Assembly: GCF_019263595.1 (NCBI RefSeq) | Contig: NZ_JADQDD010000028.1 | Location: forward strand, 1 to 33,652 | Direction: 5' to 3' | From: Pseudonocardia sp. KRD291 | Lineage (GTDB): Bacteria > Actinomycetota > Actinomycetes > Mycobacteriales > Pseudonocardiaceae | DNA length: 33,652 nucleotides | Part shown: in pieces, positions 17,019 to 27,120 of the stretch | Layout: every line of letters starts with the position of its first letter | How positions within the stretch are numbered: the first letter of the stretch is position 1 | Notes under the pieces: generated by a model | Seen by the model: the letters and a program-made list of their open reading frames with translations, nothing else | Database searches by the model: none | Told to the model about the DNA's origin: nothing | Made by a program: the position numbers and the translations under genes

Positions 17019-17623
17019 TCCCGCCACGCCCCGGTGACGATCTCGGCCAGGCGGGCGTAGCCGCCGGCGCCGGGATGCGCGCCGTCCCCCGCGGCGACCT
17101 CCGCCGTCCACACCGGGTCCTCGGCGAGCGCTCCGAGGACCGGCGCGTAGGTCACGCCGAGGCCCGCGCACACCCCGGCGAACCGTGCGTCGAGGTCGGC
17201 GATCCGCGCGGTCTGCTCCGGATCCGCGACCGGTGGCGGCCCGGCCACGAACACCGGCCATCCGAGGTCGGACAGCTCCCCGAGCAGCATCTCCAGGTGC
17301 GCGGCCGAGGCCGCCGGGCCGACCCGGCTGGACGGGCCGTGCGTGCCGGGGCTCGCCGTCGTGTCGTTGACCCCGACGCCCACCACGACCCGCGCCTCGA
17401 TCGGCCCGCCGCCGGGCACCCGCAGCCGCAGCGGCAGCTCCCGGCGCCAGCGCGACAGGACGTCGCGGGTGGTGTCACGGCGGATGCCCAGGTTGTAGAG
17501 CGTGAGCGGGAGACCGTCGCGGTGCGAGGCCGCGGCGAGGCGCCCGACCCAGCCGAGGTGCTCGGGATCGCCGACACCGGCCACGAACGAGTCCCCGATG
17601 GCGCCGATCCGCACGTCCCGCAT
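17006..17623 (-). CDS. SGNH/GDSL-family hydrolase (esterase or lipase type)
   Basis: 205 residues with the SGNH blocks: GAIGDSFVAG (Ser nucleophile of block I), NLGIRRDTT (block II Gly region), GVGVNDTT (block III Asn) and GDGAHPGAGGYARLA (block V Asp/His). An N-terminal signal peptide is not evident, so it is probably cytosolic. It should cleave an ester; the substrate (acetylated sugar, lipid or small ester) is not determinable. ATG at 17623 has AGGATGGG upstream; another ATG at 17632 would add three residues. The 3' end overlaps the lipoprotein gene, so the two probably form an operon. A leaderless plus-strand gene diverges 75 bp away. Confidence 0.88.
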   Translation of the reverse strand: MRDVRIGAIGDSFVAGVGDPEHLGWVGRLAAASHRDGLPLTLYNLGIRRDTTRDVLSRWRRELPLRLRVPGGGPIEARVVVGVGVNDTTASPGTHGPSSRVGPAASAAHLEMLLGELSDLGWPVFVAGPPPVADPEQTARIADLDARFAGVCAGLGVTYAPVLGALAEDPVWTAEVAAGDGAHPGAGGYARLAEIVTGAWREWLR

Positions 17624-17686
17624 GCGACCCATCCTGCCCGCCCGGCCCGGCCGCGCGTCCGGGGCGCGGGACCTCGCGGGGATCCG

Positions 17687-17692
17687 TAGGCT
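17687..17692 (+). promoter_or_regulatory. Probable -10 element (TAGGCT) of the solute-binding-like gene
   Basis: TAGGCT ends 6 nt before ATG 17699 with no ribosome binding site between; leaderless pattern. Confidence 0.45.
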
Positions 17693-17698
17693 CGCCCG

Positions 17699-18673
17699 AT
17701 GCCGACGACCCCGCGGATGGGCGTCGTCCTGTCGCTGACCGGGCGGTTCGCCCGGTTCGGCCGGCGGGCCGCGGACGCGCTGCACCTGTGGAACCGGCTC
17801 TCCGGTGACCCGGTCCGGCTGAGAATCGTCGACGACGGGGGCGTCGCCGCACGGGTCGCGCCGGCGCTGGAGGACCTCGCCGCCGGCTGCGACCTGCTGC
17901 TCGGGCCCTACTCGACCGTCCTGATGCGGGAGGCCGCGGCGTTCGCCCGGGACTCGGACCGTCTGGTGTGGAACCACGGCGGCTCCGGCGACGACGCCCA
18001 GACCGCGGCCGCGCGGCGGGTGGTCTCGGTGCTCACCCCGACCAGCCGCTACGCCGAGACGTTCGTCCGGTACCTGGCCCGGCACCATCCCGGCCTAGGG
18101 CTGCGGCTGGTGCACGGCTCCGGGAGCTTCGGGCGCCAGGTCGTCGACGGGGCGCGGGACGCGGCCGCACGTCACGGCGTCGCGGTGGTCGACGACCCGG
18201 GCGCGGCGCTGTTCACGGCCGGCACCTTCGAGGAGGACGTCGCAGTGGTGTCGGCCCTTCCCGCCGGCCCGGGCCGCCCACCGGTGATCGGGACGGTCGC
18301 GGCCGGGGTGCACGGGTTCGGCCGCCACGTCCCCGACCCCGACGGAGTGCTGGGCGTCGCGCAGTGGACGCCGGGCGCGCGGGCCGTGCAGGTCGGGCCG
18401 GACGAGGCGGAGTTCGTGCGCCGCTACCGCGCCGTGCTCGGCACCGACCCCGACTACCCGGCGGTCCAGGCCGTCGCCGCGGCCGCGCTCGCGCGGCACT
18501 GCGCCACGCTCGCCGGGAGCACCGCCGCCGACGACCTGTGGCGCACGGCCGCCGCGCTGCGCACCACCACCCTCTACGGCGCGTTCGCGATCGACGCGCC
18601 GAGCGGGGCGCAGACCGGGCACGGGATGGAGCTGGTGCAGTGGCGGGACGGCCGGATGTCACCGCTGCGCTGA
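17699..18673 (+). CDS. Periplasmic-binding-protein-fold (LivJ/AmiC-like) ligand-binding protein without signal peptide
   Basis: 324 residues beginning MPTTPRMGVVLSLTGRFARFG, which is the first strand and helix of type I solute-binding proteins of the branched-chain amino acid / amide family. Further family-like elements are GCDLLLGPYSTVLMREAA, NHGGSGDDA, RLVHGSGSFGRQVVDGARDAA and AEFVRRYRAVLGTDPDYPAVQAVAAAA. There is no signal peptide, lipobox or membrane segment, and the fold starts within eight residues of the initiator. The protein should therefore stay in the cytosol and act as a sensor, like AmiC, rather than as a transporter component. No permease or ATPase gene is adjacent. The start is supported by a TANNNT hexamer 6 nt upstream. 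The ligand is unknown. A misplaced start is unlikely, because upstream sequence belongs to the divergent promoter region. Confidence 0.8.
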   Translation: MPTTPRMGVVLSLTGRFARFGRRAADALHLWNRLSGDPVRLRIVDDGGVAARVAPALEDLAAGCDLLLGPYSTVLMREAAAFARDSDRLVWNHGGSGDDAQTAAARRVVSVLTPTSRYAETFVRYLARHHPGLGLRLVHGSGSFGRQVVDGARDAAARHGVAVVDDPGAALFTAGTFEEDVAVVSALPAGPGRPPVIGTVAAGVHGFGRHVPDPDGVLGVAQWTPGARAVQVGPDEAEFVRRYRAVLGTDPDYPAVQAVAAAALARHCATLAGSTAADDLWRTAAALRTTTLYGAFAIDAPSGAQTGHGMELVQWRDGRMSPLR

Positions 18674-18736
18674 GCGGGGGGCTCGCAAGGCGACGATCGG
18701 CCTGGCGATCGCGGGAGGTGCGTCCGCACGCCTGCC

Positions 18737-18787
18737 GTCCATCCGCACCCCGTGCAGGAGGTGCGGATGGATGAACGGGGTGCGGAT
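18737..18787. terminator. Nested, mutually exclusive hairpins between two convergent genes
   Basis: ATCCGCACCCCGT (18741-18753) pairs perfectly with ACGGGGTGCGGAT (18775-18787). GTCCATCCGCACC (18737-18749) also pairs with GGTGCGGATGGAT (18760-18772) at 12 of 13 positions. The two stems share the left arm, so only one can form at a time. It lies between the solute-binding-like gene and the TreS-like gene and most simply is a bidirectional terminator. Confidence 0.6.
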
Positions 18788-18802
18788 CGGACGAGCGGCT
18801 CC

Positions 18803-21049
18803 TCAGCCCTGCAGCTCCGGCTCGGGTTCGGGCTCGGGCGGGTCAACCCGCAGGGCGGTGGCCCGGAACGGGGTCAGCTCGACCCGGAAGCTGAACAGGT
18901 CGTCCACCGTGGCCACGTGCTCACCGCTGAACAGGTCGGTGACCGTCCCCCCGGAGGGCAGGTGCTTCGACCGGACGGTGCCGTCGACCTCCTCGTCGGC
19001 GAAGTTCAGCACGGTCAGCACGAACCCGCCGTCGTCGACCTCGTGCACCATGACCAGCATCCCGCGGTGCGAGACGTCCGGGACGTCGACCTGACGGGCG
19101 GTCGCGACGCCGCAGCGCTTGCGCACGGCGAGGATCGCCTGCATCTGCCGGGCGAAGCTGGCCTCGTCGGTGAGCTGCTCGGGCAGCGTCCCGTACAGGC
19201 TCACCCCGCGCGGCATCCCGGCCGCGGACTTGTGGGCGGACGGGTTGGCGCCCATCAGATCGTGCGCGGCGCGGTGGATCCAGCGGGTGTCCCCGCTGGA
19301 CAGGAGCTCCTCGACGTCGCCGGGGGGCAGCGTGAGCATCCCGCACAGGTCCCAGCCCGACAGCGCGAACACCCCGGGCTGGAACGCGTTGAACATGACC
19401 AGCAGCAGGTGCACCCGCCGGATCCGCTCGACGTCGCTGCGCTCGATCGAGTCCAGCTCGGAGATGCCCAGCGTCGCCGCGATCACGGTCGCGGTGGTGC
19501 AGGCGATGCCGTTCGTCGTGAAGATCAGGTTGTAGGGCGCGTTCGGGCCGGTCAGGTGCGTGACGAGGTCGCGCCGGATCTCGTCGGCCAGGTCGCCGCC
19601 GGTGATGTCCTCGCCGTGGAAGGAGTAGACGTCGTCGGTGGCGGTCCAGTGCACGAGCTCGTAGGTCAGCTCGTCGTGGTTCTGCAGCGCGTGCACCAGC
19701 GACGCCGGGTCCACGCCGAGCTCGGTCGAGGTCCGCAGCGTCAGGCGCAGGAACTCGGTGTCGGCGGTGGCCAGCGCGTGGTGGTAGGCGGGCCGGTTGA
19801 CGAAGTCGTAGGACAGGTCCGCGCCGGCCTCCGAGGTCACCCGGATGTCGTCGATGGTCAGGTTCAGCTCCTGGAAGGTGAAGCCGCCGACCTTGCGCAC
19901 CATGCTCGCGATGATGTGGTTCGCGGCCTCCGACGTCGGGTGGCCCTCGGACCAGCCCGGCATCCCCTCCGCGGACTTCTCCACGCCGAGGAAACCGTTC
20001 GCGTCCAGGCGCAGCGCCCCGGAGCCGAGGTCGGCCAGCGAGTGCAGCGCGTCGCCGATCACCATCCGCATGCCCGCGAACGTCGGGTCCAGCCAGTTCA
20101 CCGACGGCTGGCCGTCCTTGAAGTAGTGCAGGTAGACCCAGCGGCGGGTGACGCCGTCGACGCCGGTGACCGGGCGGGTGGCGCTCCAGTTCGTCTCCTT
20201 GACGCCCTCCCGGAAGAAGATCACCCGCTGCAGCCGGCCGACGATGTAGCCGCTCTTCTCCAGCTTCTCCTCGGTGACGGCGTCGAGGTTGACCGAGTCC
20301 GCACCGGACGGGACGTCGGGCAGCTCGCCCCAGTCGCTCTCGTCGATCTCGATCATGTGGTAGATGCCGGGGTAGTCGGTGTGCGCGAGCTCGGCGAGGC
20401 GGAAGTCGGCGCCCTTGCCGGTGTGGCCGGGCACGATGTCGTCGATCACGGTGCCGCCGTACCAGGTGGCGGTGGCGCACATGGCCCGGAACTCGTCCTC
20501 GGTGCCGAACGCCGGGTCGAGCTCGTTGGAGATCCGGTCGAAGTGCCCGTCCACGCTGGGGGTGGACTGCCAGCCGGAGAGCCCGCCCGCCCGCTTGACC
20601 GGGCCGGTGTGCACGGCCTCGATGCCGATCTTCTCGAACGCGCTCCACATGTCCTCGTCGCCGAGCGCGGCCAGGAACGACGCGCCGGGACGGGTGATGA
20701 ACGAGATCGGGTAGGCGGTGAACCACACCGACGCCGTCTCGACGGCCTGGCGCGGGCCGGGGTTGGCGTAGGCGTTCTGCCACATCGAACCCTGCCCGGA
20801 GAACTGGCGGGCCAGCTCGTTGGCGTGCCACAGCATCGACTGGCTCTGCAGCCAGGACACGTAGGCCGGGTTCTCGCCGTTGGCCGGGCCGTCCTGGGCG
20901 ACCGAGCGCCGCGGCACCGTCGACCGCACCCGCGCCCGGTGCCGCAGGCTCTTCGGCCGGGCCGGGTGGAAGTGCTCGGCGAAGGTGATCTCGGCGGGGG
21001 GCTCGTGTCCCTGCCCGGCGGCCCCGTCGGGGGTCTGCTCCTCGGCCAT
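18803..21049 (-). CDS. TreS-like GH13 enzyme (divergent maltose/trehalose glucosyltransferase family)
   Basis: 748 residues, longer than the ~600 of classical TreS. A ~110-residue N-terminal extension precedes [20 protein letters not shown]13 regions are recognisable but unusual: DDIVPGH (203-209), [12 protein letters not shown] with nucleophile Asp349, [13 protein letters not shown] with acid/base Glu394, and [11 protein letters not shown] with Asp459. NHDELT is the TreS hallmark. All three catalytic residues are present, so it should be active. A C-terminal beta domain follows and the protein ends in a run of [11 protein letters not shown] at 21049 is preceded by GAGGGAGAG. It is divergent from maltokinase, the usual TreS partner, supporting trehalose-maltose interconversion. 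It is not the standard TreS subgroup; a related transglucosidase, amylase or sucrose-type activity remains possible. Confidence 0.8.
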   Translation of the reverse strand: MAEEQTPDGAAGQGHEPPAEITFAEHFHPARPKSLRHRARVRSTVPRRSVAQDGPANGENPAYVSWLQSQSMLWHANELARQFSGQGSMWQNAYANPGPRQAVETASVWFTAYPISFITRPGASFLAALGDEDMWSAFEKIGIEAVHTGPVKRAGGLSGWQSTPSVDGHFDRISNELDPAFGTEDEFRAMCATATWYGGTVIDDIVPGHTGKGADFRLAELAHTDYPGIYHMIEIDESDWGELPDVPSGADSVNLDAVTEEKLEKSGYIVGRLQRVIFFREGVKETNWSATRPVTGVDGVTRRWVYLHYFKDGQPSVNWLDPTFAGMRMVIGDALHSLADLGSGALRLDANGFLGVEKSAEGMPGWSEGHPTSEAANHIIASMVRKVGGFTFQELNLTIDDIRVTSEAGADLSYDFVNRPAYHHALATADTEFLRLTLRTSTELGVDPASLVHALQNHDELTYELVHWTATDDVYSFHGEDITGGDLADEIRRDLVTHLTGPNAPYNLIFTTNGIACTTATVIAATLGISELDSIERSDVERIRRVHLLLVMFNAFQPGVFALSGWDLCGMLTLPPGDVEELLSSGDTRWIHRAAHDLMGANPSAHKSAAGMPRGVSLYGTLPEQLTDEASFARQMQAILAVRKRCGVATARQVDVPDVSHRGMLVMVHEVDDGGFVLTVLNFADEEVDGTVRSKHLPSGGTVTDLFSGEHVATVDDLFSFRVELTPFRATALRVDPPEPEPEPELQG

Positions 21050-21532
21050 CGGCTCTCCCTCGGTCCTCCTCGCCGGTTGCCCGACCGTCCCGTGGTCGTC
21101 GTCGTTCGCGGGAGGGGTTGCCGCATCAGGGCGTCCGGGCACGTGTGTCCACCGCTCGAGAGTTCAGTATGGGTTCCCCGCCGCGACCGTGCGCGGGACG
21201 ACGGCACGGGCCTGGTCGAGGGGTCGGAGCACTCGGCGCCACCACCGGTCCGGCGGGTGCTCCGGGGTGGGCGTCGCGGGCCCGATCCGGAGCCGTCCCG
21301 CCGCGTGGTGGCTGCGCCGTCGCGGACTGTAACATCGGGTCCCGGACCTTTCCCCCGGCCGACACCCGCCGTCCGACCCTCCCGCCGGGCGCGTCGCGGG
21401 ACACGCGGCAGCGGGCCGGGCGCTGTGGTCTGATCATCGGTGCCGGCCCCGATGACGGCGCCGGCGGACCAGCACGCCGCGGACCCGGCGCCGGACCGGC
21501 GCCGCAGCGGTGTCACCCGAGGAGGCGCGCCC
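21050..21532. promoter_or_regulatory. 483-bp divergent intergenic region between the TreS-like gene and maltokinase
   Basis: No credible gene on either strand. It holds the ribosome binding sites of both flanking genes (GAGGGAGAG on the minus strand; GAGGAGG at 21519-21525 on the plus strand) and must carry both promoters. Candidate -10 hexamers are CATACT (minus strand, 21172-21167) and TAACAT (plus strand, 21330-21335), neither with a convincing -35. It is among the longest gaps in the window, leaving room for regulator sites. Confidence 0.45.
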
Positions 21533-22918
21533 GTGAGTCCGACCGAGCAGCTCGCCGACCTGCTTCCGGGATGGCTCCCCCGGCAGCGGTGGTTCGCCGC
21601 GAAGGGACGATCGGTGCGCTCGACCGAGGTCGTCGCACGGACGCCGCTGTTCACCGCGGACGACCTGTCGGTGGAGCACGTGCTCCTCGGGATCGGCTTC
21701 ACCGACGACCCGGCGACCCAGGTCTACCAGCTGGTCGTGGCGACCGGGACCCCGCCCGCGGACGTCGGGGAGCAGGCGGTGCTCGGCCCCGCCGGGGACC
21801 GCACGGTCTACGACGGGCTGTGGGACACCCGCGTCACGCGGTGGCTGCTGGCCGCCGTGCGGGACGGCGCCACCGCGGGCGACCTGCGCTTCGTCCCCGA
21901 GCCCGGGGCGACGATCCCGGACGCCGGGCACGGTCGGGTGCTCGGCGCGGAGCAGTCCAACACCTCGGTCGTCTGGGGCCGGGAGACCATCCTCAAGATC
22001 TTCCGGCGGGTGCTGCCGGGCGTGAACCCGGACCTGGAGCTGCACCGGGCGCTGCGCGCGCAGGGCAGCACCCGGGTAGCGGCGCTGCGCGGGGCCGTCG
22101 AGGGCGTCGTCGACGGCGCGCCCGCCACGCTGGGCATGCTGCAGGACTTCGCCGCCGACTCGTCCGAGGGCTGGCCGCTGGCGCTGGAGACGGTGCGGGC
22201 GACGGACGGACGGGCCTCCGGCGAGACCGACTTCGGCCCCGAGGCCGCGGCCCTCGGCGAGACCGTCGCCGTCGTGCACGGTGAGCTGCTCGCCGCTCTC
22301 GGCGGCACGACCGCGGACGCCGGGCAGCTCGCCGCGGGCTGGCAGACCCGGCTCGACGCGGCCCTGCCCCAGGTCCCGGAGCTGGCCGAGCACGCGGACG
22401 CGATCCGCGCCGTCTACGACGCCGTCGGCACCTCGGGTGCGCCACTGCCCGTGCAGCGGGTGCACGGCGACCTGCATCTGGGCCAGACCCTGCGCACCGC
22501 CGGGGGCTGGCTGGTGATCGACTTCGAGGGCGAGCCGTCGGCGCCCCTGGACGAGCGCGCCCGGCCCGACTCCACGCTGCGCGACGTCGCCGGGATGCTG
22601 CGCTCGTTCGACTACGCGGCCTTCCACGAGGTGCTCTTCTCACCCACCCCGTCGGTTCCGCCTCCTGCCACCCCCGGGGCCGCACCCGCGGACAGCGCCG
22701 GCGCGGCCGAGGCGGCCGCGGAGTGGGCCGTGCGCAGCCGGTCGGCGTTCTGCGACGGCTACGCCCGCGGCGCCGGCAGCGACCCACGGGAGCAGGAGGC
22801 GACACTGCGCGCGTTCGAGCTGGACAAGGCCGTCTACGAGGCGGTCTACGAGACCCGCAGCCGTCCGACCTGGGCGCCGATCCCCCTCGCCTCGATCCGC
22901 AGGCTCGTCGGGGGCTGA
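21533..22918 (+). CDS. mak: Maltokinase (Mak/Pep2)
   Basis: 461-residue kinase that converts maltose and ATP to alpha-maltose-1-phosphate, the GlgE donor. The N-terminal cap has LPGWLPRQRWFAAKGR. The kinase part has AEQSNTSVVWG with Lys155 in ILKIFRR, then the catalytic loop VHGDLHLGQTL (310-320) and VIDFEGEPSAPLDER (from 328), which supplies the metal-binding Asp. These are the maltokinase variants of aminoglycoside-kinase motifs. GTG at 21533 has a strong GAGGAGG ribosome binding site 7 nt upstream, deciding the start against an in-frame ATG at 21440. An Ala/Pro-rich insertion near residues 375-400 is probably a surface loop. The gene is divergent from the TreS-like gene rather than fused or co-directional as in many actinobacteria. 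Confidence 0.94.
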   Translation: MSPTEQLADLLPGWLPRQRWFAAKGRSVRSTEVVARTPLFTADDLSVEHVLLGIGFTDDPATQVYQLVVATGTPPADVGEQAVLGPAGDRTVYDGLWDTRVTRWLLAAVRDGATAGDLRFVPEPGATIPDAGHGRVLGAEQSNTSVVWGRETILKIFRRVLPGVNPDLELHRALRAQGSTRVAALRGAVEGVVDGAPATLGMLQDFAADSSEGWPLALETVRATDGRASGETDFGPEAAALGETVAVVHGELLAALGGTTADAGQLAAGWQTRLDAALPQVPELAEHADAIRAVYDAVGTSGAPLPVQRVHGDLHLGQTLRTAGGWLVIDFEGEPSAPLDERARPDSTLRDVAGMLRSFDYAAFHEVLFSPTPSVPPPATPGAAPADSAGAAEAAAEWAVRSRSAFCDGYARGAGSDPREQEATLRAFELDKAVYEAVYETRSRPTWAPIPLASIRRLVGG

Positions 22919-22968
22919 CCACCCGCGACCGGCTGTGCGGACCGACGCCTGCCACCGGTGGTTCCGCG

Positions 22969-22974
22969 TAGTCT
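22969..22974 (+). promoter_or_regulatory. Probable -10 element (TAGTCT) of the mntA/hepT pair
   Basis: TAGTCT ends 7 nt before GTG 22982, the leaderless pattern. It gives the toxin-antitoxin pair its own promoter, separate from maltokinase 63 bp upstream. Confidence 0.5.
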
Positions 22975-22981
22975 GCGGCCC

Positions 22982-23374
22982 GTGACTCCGGACGATCTCG
23001 GCGAACGTCTCTCCGGGCACCCTGCGCTGCGCGACGTCTCGCTGCTCGTGCTGCACGGGTCGCGGGCCCGCGGCGACGCGGGCCCCGACGCCGACTGGGA
23101 CCTGGGAGTCCTCACCGCGACGGGATCGTCGCCGGACCTTCCCGCGGTCGCCACCGCCCTGGTCCGGATGCTGGGTACCGAGCGGGTCGACGTCGTCGAT
23201 CTCGGCACCGCCAGCGCCCTGCTCCGCTTCCGGGCCTCCCGCGACGGCGTCGCCCTGGTCGAGCGCGAGGCCGGCGGCTTCCTCCGGTTCCGGCAGGAGG
23301 CCGTGCGGTTCTGGTGCGACGCCGGCCCGGTGATCCGCGCGGCGCAGGACGACGTGCTGGCGCGGCTCGGATGA
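22982..23374 (+). CDS. mntA: MntA-type antitoxin, minimal nucleotidyltransferase
   Basis: 130 residues. The nucleotidyltransferase signature GSx10DxD is intact: Gly26-Ser27 in [11 protein letters not shown], then Asp38 and Asp40 in ADWDLGVL. In characterised type VII systems MntA is an AMP transferase that neutralises its HEPN partner by adding AMP to a tyrosine. GTG at 22982 has TAGTCT 7 nt upstream. The stop overlaps the next start as ATGA, so antitoxin and toxin are translationally coupled, antitoxin first. It sits directly after maltokinase and before glgB, an unusual place for such a module. An orphan nucleotidyltransferase with another substrate is less likely, given the partner. Confidence 0.87.
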   Translation: MTPDDLGERLSGHPALRDVSLLVLHGSRARGDAGPDADWDLGVLTATGSSPDLPAVATALVRMLGTERVDVVDLGTASALLRFRASRDGVALVEREAGGFLRFRQEAVRFWCDAGPVIRAAQDDVLARLG

Positions 23375-23796
23375 GCGCCGATCCCGACCGCGAGCTGCTC
23401 GCCGAACGGGCCGCCTCGGTCCTGCGGCACCTCGAGCGGGTGGCCGAACACCTTCCCGCCGACCCGGCCGGCCTGGCGCCGCTGTCGTCGGCGACCGACA
23501 CCGTCGTCCTGCACCTGTGGCAGGCCGTGCAGGTGGTGATCGACCTCGCCGTGTCCACGTGCGTGCGGCTCGGACTGGGCAGCCCGCCCACCTACGCGGA
23601 CGCGTTCCGGCTGCTCGCAGGCGCGGACGTCGTCGACCCCGCGCTCGCCGACCGGCTGGCCCGCGCGGCCGGGTTCCGCAACCTGCTCGTGCACGCCTAC
23701 GGGACGTTGGACCTGCGCCGCGTGCACGCGATCGCCACCGGCGGCCCGGCCGACCTGCGGGCGTTCCTCGCCGCGCTCCGCGACAGGGGCCGCTGA
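23371..23796 (+). CDS. hepT: HepT-type HEPN toxin (predicted RNase)
   Basis: 141-residue, mostly helical HEPN protein. The RX4HXY active-site motif is complete: Arg103, His108 and Tyr110 in [14 protein letters not shown]. In the HepT family Arg and His form the RNase site and the Tyr is the residue AMPylated by MntA. Helix segments such as [19 protein letters not shown] and DALA-type repeats fit the four-helix HEPN core. The start ATG overlaps the mntA stop by four bases. It should be a cytosolic ribonuclease controlled by MntA; the RNA target is unknown. The intact motifs on both partners suggest a functional module rather than a decaying one. Confidence 0.87.
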   Translation: MSADPDRELLAERAASVLRHLERVAEHLPADPAGLAPLSSATDTVVLHLWQAVQVVIDLAVSTCVRLGLGSPPTYADAFRLLAGADVVDPALADRLARAAGFRNLLVHAYGTLDLRRVHAIATGGPADLRAFLAALRDRGR

Positions 23797-23802
23797 ACCG
23801 GC

Positions 23803-23868
23803 CTGCGATCACCTCTCCGCGCCACATCGCAGCAGGTCCGGGGCTCGCCCCGGTCGCACGCTGCGATC
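23803..23868. repeat. Three CTGCGAT repeats and a small hairpin between hepT and glgB
   Basis: CTGCGATC occurs at 23803-23810 and 23861-23868, with its inverse ATCGCAG at 23826-23832. The short stem CCGGGG / CCCCGG (23838-23843 and 23848-23853) lies among them. The 131-bp gap also holds the glgB promoter hexamer at 23915. The repeats could form a hepT terminator or be operator half-sites; nothing more can be said. Confidence 0.4.
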
Positions 23869-23914
23869 GCACAACGGTCCGCCCCCGCGCTCGGCGACGA
23901 CCGGTGAGGCGCAG

Positions 23915-23920
23915 TACGGT
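23915..23920 (+). promoter_or_regulatory. Probable -10 element (TACGGT) of glgB
   Basis: TACGGT ends 7 nt before GTG 23928 with no ribosome binding site between. glgB would thus be transcribed independently of the toxin-antitoxin pair and initiated leaderless. Confidence 0.5.
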
Positions 23921-23927
23921 TTCGCAG

Positions 23928-26630
<2,703 letters not shown>

Positions 26631-26645
26631 GCCATCCCCGTCGGG

Positions 26646-26674
26646 CACGACGCGTCCGCGCCGGACGCGTCGTG
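26646..26674. terminator. Bidirectional hairpin between glgB and the cupin gene
   Basis: CACGACGCGTCCG (26646-26658) pairs perfectly with CGGACGCGTCGTG (26662-26674) around a 3-nt loop, between convergent stops 51 bp apart. There is no T-tract. Confidence 0.75.
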
Positions 26675-26681
26675 GCCGGCC

Positions 26682-27062
26682 TCAGGCGATCCAGTCGGGC
26701 GTTCCTCGGTCGGTGCCGTCCGCGAGTTCGGCGCGTGCGTCACCGGGTCCGGTGACCAGGGCCGACATCCCCACGTGCTCGTCCGCGACGATTCGGCGCA
26801 GTCGGCCGGCGAGGAGCACCGCGGTGTCTCCCGGGCCGAGCACGACCGGGTCGTCGCCGTCGAGCTCGACGGTCGCGACGCCGTCGACGACGGTCCACAC
26901 CTGTTCCCCGGTCATCCGGTGCTCCGGTCCGGCGGCACCGGGATCCATGCGGACCTGCCACATCGCGTGCCTCGCCCCGCCGAGGGTCGGCGAGACGAGT
27001 GTGGTCATCACGGCGTTCGGGGTCTCGGTGCGGCGCTGGTCCGCGTGACGGACGACGGTCAT
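26682..27062 (-). CDS. Cupin-domain protein, single domain
   Basis: 126 residues forming one small beta-barrel cupin. Motif 1 is represented by GPEHRMTGEQVWTVVDG (one His and one Glu of the metal set visible) and motif 2 by LGPGDTAVLLAGRLRRIVAD, which lacks the usual histidine; metal binding is therefore uncertain. No signal peptide or membrane segment. ATG at 27062 has AGGGGAG upstream. It is divergent from a MarR regulator gene, and the shared 58-bp region carries a GACAA-N5-TTGTC palindrome. The cupin gene is thus a likely direct target of that regulator. Function unknown; small cupins range from enzymes to stress proteins. Confidence 0.82.
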   Translation of the reverse strand: MTVVRHADQRRTETPNAVMTTLVSPTLGGARHAMWQVRMDPGAAGPEHRMTGEQVWTVVDGVATVELDGDDPVVLGPGDTAVLLAGRLRRIVADEHVGMSALVTGPGDARAELADGTDRGTPDWIA

Positions 27063-27081
27063 GACGGTCTCCCCTACAATC

Positions 27082-27096
27082 GACAAAGTGGTTGTC
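27082..27096. promoter_or_regulatory. Candidate MarR operator, GACAA-N5-TTGTC
   Basis: GACAA (27082-27086) and TTGTC (27092-27096) form an inverted repeat in the 58-bp space between the divergent cupin and MarR genes. A further TTGTCT half-site begins at 27121, the MarR start. This placement fits autoregulation plus control of the cupin gene. Confidence 0.55.
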
Positions 27097-27120
27097 TTAC
27101 GGAGAGAACGGTAAACTAGG

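Noticed and set aside
18752-21433. 893-codon plus-strand frame opposite the TreS-like gene
   Set aside because: The minus strand encodes a protein with all GH13 catalytic motifs; the plus frame is Val/Gly/His-rich with no domain and results from codon-position GC bias.
21440-21532. Longer N-terminus for maltokinase
   Set aside because: The GAGGAGG site 7 nt before GTG 21533 is much better, and the extra residues are low-complexity without family similarity.
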